Assembly: GCF_001709345.1 (NCBI RefSeq)
Contig: NZ_MDTQ01000001.1
Coordinates: 124,001 to 188,000 of the forward strand
Reading direction: 5' to 3'
From: Terasakiispira papahanaumokuakeensis
GTDB taxonomy: Bacteria; Pseudomonadota; Gammaproteobacteria; Pseudomonadales; Halomonadaceae
Length of the DNA: 64,000 nucleotides
Part shown: piece after piece, positions 59,512 through 64,000 of the stretch
Position numbering within the stretch: position 1 is the stretch's first letter
How the letters are laid out: every line of letters starts with the position of its first letter
The notes under the pieces: model-generated
Told to the model about the DNA's origin: nothing
What the model saw: only the letters and a program-made list of their open reading frames with translations
Database searches by the model: none
Made by a program: the position numbers and the translations under genes

Positions 59512-60018
59512 ATGATTCAACCTTTTTTAAAACGACTCTCAGCAGGGCTTGCGCTTATGGGCGGCTTGCTGTTGTTGGGCGCCATCACATTGTCACTTTT
59601 CTCTATGGTGGGGCGTCGGCTCTGGGCGACGCCCATCACCGGCGATATGGAGCTGTTGCAGATGACTATGGCGGTTGCCGTGGCCTGTTTTCTACCGTTA
59701 TGTGAAATCAACGACCGCCATATCCGCGTCGATATCATCGCCTCAGCACTGCCTGCGAGGGTCAATCGGGGACTGCTGGCGATCTCGCATCTGGTGTTGG
59801 CCGTCGTCAGCGCGCTTCTGCTATAGCGCACAGCACTGATGACCGAAGACAGCTTTCTTTATCACGCGCAAAGCGTTCAGCTGGGGTTGCCCGAAGGCGC
59901 TTTTCAGGTCGCCATGCTGCCAGGGCTTGCGCTCATGAGCCTGTGTGCGCTGTATCAGAGCCTGCATCATCTGACCCACGATGAGGCCACGATCCTGACT
60001 GATGAGGAGGGCATCTGA
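59512..60018 (+). pseudogene. TRAP transporter small permease DctQ interrupted by an in-frame amber codon
   Basis: The frame reads MIQPFLKRLSAGLALMGG and shows three membrane segments with the DctQ motif GRRLWATPITGDMELLQMTM and CEINDRHIRVDI. At 59824-59826 a TAG interrupts it (ALLL-stop-RTALMTEDS). The same frame then continues without another stop to TGA 60016-60018, restoring the normal length of about 168 residues and the final membrane segment (AMLPGLALMSLCALY). The following dctM start overlaps this TGA (TGATG), as in an intact operon. DctQ proteins usually have Trp-Arg-Thr here, so a TGG-to-TAG change is the simplest explanation. Without readthrough the transporter would lack its fourth helix and translational coupling to dctM. 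Confidence 0.85.
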
Positions 60019-61334
60019 TGGAAGGACTGACGATGGGGGCTGTGGCACTCGGAGGTATGCTGGCGCTGCTGGGATGCAGACTGCACGTTGGCGTGGCGAT
60101 GATGATGGCTGGAGCCCTGTGCTATTGGCTGGTTTATGACGGCGATACCCACGCGCTGTTGTATACGTTGAACAATCTCGTATATGCGCGGTTTTCGAGC
60201 TATGACCTCGCTGTCATTCCTATCTTCGTGCTGATGGGGCAGTTTGCCATTCATGGCGGGCTCTCGGCGACCCTCTTTCAAGCCAGCGCCAAGTGGATTG
60301 GACATTGGCGCGGTGGCCTTGCGATGTCGGCGGCGGGGGCTTGTGCTGGGTTTGGCGCCATCTGCGGCTCATCGCTGGCCACCGCGACCACCATGAGTCA
60401 GGTGGCCCTGCCTGAGCTCGAACGCCATCGCTACAGCAAACGCCTCGCCACGGGGACCATCGCGGCGGCCGGGACACTAGGTATTCTGATCCCGCCCTCG
60501 GTGCCGTTGATCGTTTACGCCGTACTGACCAATTCGTCGATCACCACGCTGTTCATGGCGGCCGTCTTGCCGGGGCTGCTCGCTGTGGCAGGCTACTTCG
60601 TGGTGATTCGGCTGCTGGCCGTGCGCGCCATGGGCGGTGTCGAGGCCTCTCCGCGCTACAGTTGGGCCGAGCGGTGGGCAAGTTTGCGCGATATTGCGCC
60701 GGTTCTGGTGATCTTCTTCGTGGTGATCTTTGGCCTCTACGGGGGCTGGGCGAATCTGACCGAGGCGGCGTCACTCGGCGCAGCGGCCTGCGGGGTCTAT
60801 GCCATGTGGCAGGGGATGCGCTGGCCCGGGCTTGCCAAAAGTTTGCTGGGCACCGCTGAGGCCAGTGCGATGATTTACCTCGTCGTCATCGGCGCTGATC
60901 TACTCAACAGCGGGCTGGCTTTGGGGCAAATGCCCACTGCGCTGGCTGACTGGGTCTTGGGTAGTGGACTCGCGCCACTGGCGATTCTCATGGTGGTGTT
61001 GGCGATCTATCTGGTGCTTGGGTGCATGATGGATTCGCTGTCGATGATTTTGCTGACGATTCCGATCTTCTTCCCGATCATCATGCAGCTTGAGCTGTTC
61101 GGGCTGACTGGGCCGGAGAAGGCGATCTGGTTCGGTATCGTCGCCTTGATGGTGGTCGAGATCGGCCTGATCACGCCCCCCATGGGGATGAATCTGTTCA
61201 TCGTGCAGAAGTACAGTCAGGGCGCGACGTTGGGTACCGTTAGCCGGGGCATCCTGCCCTTTCTCGGTGCCGACATGGTGCGCATCGCCATCGTCGTGTT
61301 CGTCCCGGCGCTGTCGCTGGTATGGCTCGGCTAA
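60018..61334 (+). CDS. TRAP transporter large permease, DctM family
   Basis: A 438-residue membrane protein with about twelve segments: FVLMGQFAIHGGLSATLF, GFGAICGSSLATATTMSQVA, GTLGILIPPSVPLIVYAVLT and VEIGLITPPMGMNLFIVQ are all DctM hallmarks. Start ATG 60018 overlaps the full-frame dctQ TGA, with GAGGAG upstream. It forms the sodium-coupled channel of the importer with DctP and DctQ. Confidence 0.93.
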   Translation: MEGLTMGAVALGGMLALLGCRLHVGVAMMMAGALCYWLVYDGDTHALLYTLNNLVYARFSSYDLAVIPIFVLMGQFAIHGGLSATLFQASAKWIGHWRGGLAMSAAGACAGFGAICGSSLATATTMSQVALPELERHRYSKRLATGTIAAAGTLGILIPPSVPLIVYAVLTNSSITTLFMAAVLPGLLAVAGYFVVIRLLAVRAMGGVEASPRYSWAERWASLRDIAPVLVIFFVVIFGLYGGWANLTEAASLGAAACGVYAMWQGMRWPGLAKSLLGTAEASAMIYLVVIGADLLNSGLALGQMPTALADWVLGSGLAPLAILMVVLAIYLVLGCMMDSLSMILLTIPIFFPIIMQLELFGLTGPEKAIWFGIVALMVVEIGLITPPMGMNLFIVQKYSQGATLGTVSRGILPFLGADMVRIAIVVFVPALSLVWLG

Positions 61335-61567
61335 GTGACGCGCCCAGGGATGGACGCTTGATCGTCATCGTCGAGCCGTTCGAAAGTGTTCGGCTGGACG
61401 AAGAGGAACATTTGGATTAAGCGGATAGCGGCAGTGTCAGACAGGTTTTCGTCAAAGGGAGGCAAGAGCGACGGGTGGAGGCTCGCTAGCCTGTGAATAG
61501 AGACCGTACAGCTTGTGCGTGCGGTCCATTATCACGGGTTCTAAAAACAAGCATAACGACAATAACA

Positions 61568-62923
61568 ATGGACGATGACTTCATGACTCACTTGCCCTCT
61601 CGACCGATGCTGTCAGCACTTGCTACAGGCACGTTTGTTTCGCTCGCCTTGTGTGGAAACGCTTCTGCAGTTGAGCTTCACAAGTCAGCGGATACGACCC
61701 TCAACCTCAATGTCAACGGTGTCGCCGGGGCATTTCACAGCCAGAAAGGTTATGCCCAGTCGGAAACGGCGAAGGCGGAAGGCCGTGACTGGCAGGAAGG
61801 CTTCATTACCTACGGTATTGACCTGACGCATACGCTGTCGCCCAAGGCAGGGTCGCTTTATGCCGATGTGGCCTGGACCTCCAGTGGTACTTGGGGGCAG
61901 GGCGATGCGGCAGGCTTTACCACTGGCGATGAGCGTCATACCCATATTGAGCATTTATTCGCTGGCTGGAAGTCTGGTGAGCTGATTCCGGCGTTTGGCA
62001 CTGACGGGCTCGATGTGTCGGTGGGTCGGCAATATATTCAGATCGGCGACGGGTTCCTGATTGCCGGTGACGCGCTCAATTTCGGTGAGGGCGTCTTAGG
62101 CGGAGATTTAGATAGAGGCGGGGCTTACTATCTGGCCGCGCGGCAGTCCTTTGACAACACCGCCGTCATTCGACTCGGCGGCGACCAGGGCTGGCGGGGT
62201 GACTTGATGTGGTTGAAATCTGACAACCCGGCACAGGCCAAACCTGAGATGGCGGTCGGCACGTTTGAGCATGTCACCGATGATGCCACACTTGGGGCCA
62301 CCTACATTAAGGTGCTCGATACCGATCGTGACTTCGCGTTTCTTTATCCCGACCGGGAAGATACCCAGGTCTATAGCCTCTATGGTCACGGCAATGCGGG
62401 AATCAAAAACCTGTTCCTATCCGGCCAGTATGCTTGGCAGGAAAAAGGCGACGATAGCGATGAAAACGCTTGGTATCTGGAGGCTGGCTGGACCTTTGAC
62501 GAAGTCGCCGGATCACCCTACATCAGCTATCGCTTCAGCCGTTATTCCGACGGCTATGACCCACTGCTTTACGGCAACGGCCGTGCGCTCGGTACCTGGT
62601 TCCAAGGTGAAGTAGCGGCTAACTACGCTGGGCCGTTTTCCACGAATGCACGCATTCATCAGGTCACACTGTCGGTCACGCCGAGCGAACAATTCAACAT
62701 CGGTCTGCTGATGTACCGCTTCGATACGCTGAATACCGACTCAGGTCATCTCGATGGTCACGAGATTGATCTCTACGGCAGTTGGACAATCAACGATCAC
62801 TGGTGGGTGATGCCGCTTTTGGGTCGTTATGATCCTGATCAATCGACTTCTGGCGGCGGTTCACAGCTCGGTGACAGTAGCGCCAACTATTATACCCAGC
62901 TGCTGGTTGGATTTAACTTTTAG
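61568..62923 (+). CDS. Outer membrane porin-type beta-barrel protein
   Basis: About 451 residues: signal peptide ending near GNASA, then alternating amphipathic strands and a C-terminal aromatic residue (LVGFNF), the outer-membrane sorting mark. Internal stretches such as AGWKSGELIPAFGTDGLDVS and DGHEIDLYGSWTINDHWWVM resemble an alginate-export/OprD-like barrel. It directly follows the TRAP genes and probably admits the same substrate through the outer membrane. Start choice (61568 versus 61583) is uncertain because no ribosome site stands out. Confidence 0.75.
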   Translation: MDDDFMTHLPSRPMLSALATGTFVSLALCGNASAVELHKSADTTLNLNVNGVAGAFHSQKGYAQSETAKAEGRDWQEGFITYGIDLTHTLSPKAGSLYADVAWTSSGTWGQGDAAGFTTGDERHTHIEHLFAGWKSGELIPAFGTDGLDVSVGRQYIQIGDGFLIAGDALNFGEGVLGGDLDRGGAYYLAARQSFDNTAVIRLGGDQGWRGDLMWLKSDNPAQAKPEMAVGTFEHVTDDATLGATYIKVLDTDRDFAFLYPDREDTQVYSLYGHGNAGIKNLFLSGQYAWQEKGDDSDENAWYLEAGWTFDEVAGSPYISYRFSRYSDGYDPLLYGNGRALGTWFQGEVAANYAGPFSTNARIHQVTLSVTPSEQFNIGLLMYRFDTLNTDSGHLDGHEIDLYGSWTINDHWWVMPLLGRYDPDQSTSGGGSQLGDSSANYYTQLLVGFNF

Positions 62924-63240
62924 CGCTTGGTCAACGCTGTCTGTTGATCGTGAGCGTCTTTTGGCAGGCGGCGTTTTGGGCAGACGGCGTTTTGGGCAGA
63001 CGGCGTTTTGGGCAGACAAAGTCATGCTCCTGGCAGACACGCACAAGCCGTTGGGGGCTTGGCGCATTAGCCTGAACCGCAGACAACGCTTTTCAGTACA
63101 GAACCCTTTTCCGGCGTCGAGCTTTTGTGCACTGTCGTTTGTACTCTATAGAGAGCACTTACAGAGCCTACAGAGAGACTCTGCTGGGAGATCCCTCAGT
63201 GCCGCATGACTCGACGTTTCGCAAGCGCAGGAGATCGTTT
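62924..63240. other. Noncoding interval before the aldehyde dehydrogenase gene, containing a 16-bp repeat
   Basis: The 317 bases hold a 16-bp tandem repeat (62970-63017) and nothing else that I can assign to a gene. Near 63150-63180 there is a weak run of AGAG-containing short repeats. The ribosome site AGGAGA for the next gene lies at the right end. Confidence 0.6.
62970..63017. repeat. 16-bp tandem repeat (3 perfect copies) after the porin gene
   Basis: GGCGTTTTGGGCAGAC is repeated three times without mismatch, with a decayed fourth unit on its left. It is the most homogeneous repeat of the window, so probably the youngest. Confidence 0.9.
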
Positions 63241-64000
63241 ATGAGTCAGGATGCTGTATCACAGGCGGTAGAAGACTTTTTAGCAAGGGCGACAGGCTCG
63301 TTCATTGACGGTGCTTTCTTAAAAGAAGGCGCCTCCCGTAATGTGCTTGATCCCTCTACCGGTCAACCGCTGACCCAAGTGGCCGAAGGTGATATCACCC
63401 TTGCCAATAGTGCGGTCGCATTAACCCAACAGAGCTTCGAGGATGGTCGTTGGCGCAATATGACGTCGGCGGCGCGTGAACGGATTTTATTGCGCTTTGC
63501 CGATCTTGTGGAAGCCCATGCCGATGAGCTGGCTCGGATTGAAACGCTCAATCAGGGTAAGTCGATCAACATTGCCCGGGGTGTTGATGTTGGTTTCTCG
63601 ATCGATTTTATTCGCTATATGGCGGGCTGGACCACCAAGCTCGAAGGCCGTACTCGTGACGTCTCCATCGGGATGCCAGAAGGCGCCAAGTTTAACGTCT
63701 ACACACTGCGTCAGCCGATCGGTGTCGTCGCCGCTATCGTGCCATGGAACTTTCCCATGATGATTGCGCTCTGGAAGGTCGTTCCAGCGCTGGCCGCAGG
63801 ATGCTCTGTCGTGCTGAAACCCGCCTCCGAAACGCCGCTCAGCGTGCTGCGTCTGGCCGAGCTGGCCATCAAGGCAGGTGTACCGAAGGGGGTGTTCAAC
63901 GTGGTCTTGGGGCCGGGCTCTACGGTCGGCACCTGTCTGTCCGAACACCCGGATGTCAATAAAGTCACATTTACCGGTAGTACTGAGATTGGTAAGCAGA
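63241..64000 (+). CDS. NAD(P)-dependent aldehyde dehydrogenase (partial, C-terminus off the right edge)
   Basis: The frame is open from ATG 63241 (AGGAGA upstream) to the window end, 253 residues. It shows the family's FIDGAF, AAIVPWNFPMMIALWKVVPA and VLKPASETPLSVLRL, and ends at the NAD-binding VTFTGSTEIGKQ. The catalytic Cys and Glu would lie beyond the edge. The N-terminal region resembles phenylacetaldehyde dehydrogenases (FeaB/StyD), which suits the pathway: it could yield a (hydroxy)phenylacetate, or oxidise the succinate semialdehyde made by HpaI. Confidence 0.85.
   Translation, partial: MSQDAVSQAVEDFLARATGSFIDGAFLKEGASRNVLDPSTGQPLTQVAEGDITLANSAVALTQQSFEDGRWRNMTSAARERILLRFADLVEAHADELARIETLNQGKSINIARGVDVGFSIDFIRYMAGWTTKLEGRTRDVSIGMPEGAKFNVYTLRQPIGVVAAIVPWNFPMMIALWKVVPALAAGCSVVLKPASETPLSVLRLAELAIKAGVPKGVFNVVLGPGSTVGTCLSEHPDVNKVTFTGSTEIGKQ

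Noticed and set aside
1-64000. tRNA, rRNA, insertion sequences, integrase or attachment sites
   Set aside because: I found no cloverleaf, rRNA stretch, transposase motif or long terminal repeat; absence is by eye and not by a dedicated scan.

Overview
This window looks like chromosomal DNA from a gammaproteobacterium. A marine or halophilic Oceanospirillales (Halomonadaceae-like) lineage is my best guess, at low to moderate confidence. The grounds are overall protein similarity, moderate GC, abundant TTT, TRAP and TonB-dependent uptake genes, and an E. coli-like hpa (homoprotocatechuate) pathway. There is no rRNA, tRNA, transposase, integrase or CRISPR array that I can see. All calls were made by reading sequence and protein motifs by eye; no database search was run.

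Layout. (1) 1-10.8 kb, minus strand: a surface-protein and secretion operon. It encodes a TadG-like protein, a 1995-residue repeat protein with an N-terminal LEPRMMFDAA motif, a TolC-type outer-membrane channel lipoprotein, an HlyD-type adaptor and the start of another gene running off the left edge. Fur-like palindromes precede the operon and the TolC gene. (2) 10.8-16.2 kb: a CobW-type GTPase, an XRE/MmyB regulator, an MFS exporter, the 23S rRNA methyltransferase RlmA and a siderophore-interacting protein. (3) 16.3-30.7 kb, minus strand: an iron-scavenging block. It holds two TonB-dependent receptors, a YbtX/FptX-like MFS protein, a YbtA/PchR-like AraC regulator, a YbtPQ/IrtAB-like pair of fused ABC transporters, and a YclNOPQ/FatDCB-type importer. 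No siderophore biosynthesis gene is visible, which suggests use of siderophores made by others. (4) 30.8-33.6 kb: a TetR regulator and an arsR-arsC-acr3 arsenic operon. (5) 34-37.2 kb: a tctCBA tripartite carboxylate transporter. (6) 37.3-45.9 kb: a MetE-like protein, a LuxR-type regulator, an SDR-SDR-MoaF operon, an APC permease and a GMC oxidoreductase.

(7) 45.4-64 kb: an aromatic catabolic island. hpaR, hpaI, hpaD, hpaA, hpaH, hpaG, hpaE and hpaF encode the full meta-cleavage route from homoprotocatechuate to pyruvate and succinate semialdehyde, but the usual hydroxylase hpaBC is absent. In its place, divergent from hpaF, are an FAD-dependent phenol-type hydroxylase and a single 1008-residue protein that joins a GcoA-like cytochrome P450, an adrenodoxin-reductase-type flavoprotein and a flavodoxin. 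They are followed by a TRAP transporter (its DctQ gene is cut by an in-frame amber codon), an outer-membrane porin and an aldehyde dehydrogenase that runs off the right edge. The likely purpose is uptake and O-demethylation or hydroxylation of methoxylated or hydroxylated phenylacetates (for example homovanillate) into the hpa pathway. Three copies of a TTAA-N4-TTAAT palindrome near hpaF and the P450 gene may be HpaR operators.

A theme across the whole window is short tandem repeats of mostly 15-18 bp, about three copies each. Each has a different sequence, and most sit at gene junctions or in the first or last codons of genes. At least fourteen are listed. The GC-rich catabolic genes (roughly 39.4-41.9 and 46-62.9 kb) contrast with the lower-GC remainder, suggesting a mosaic origin.
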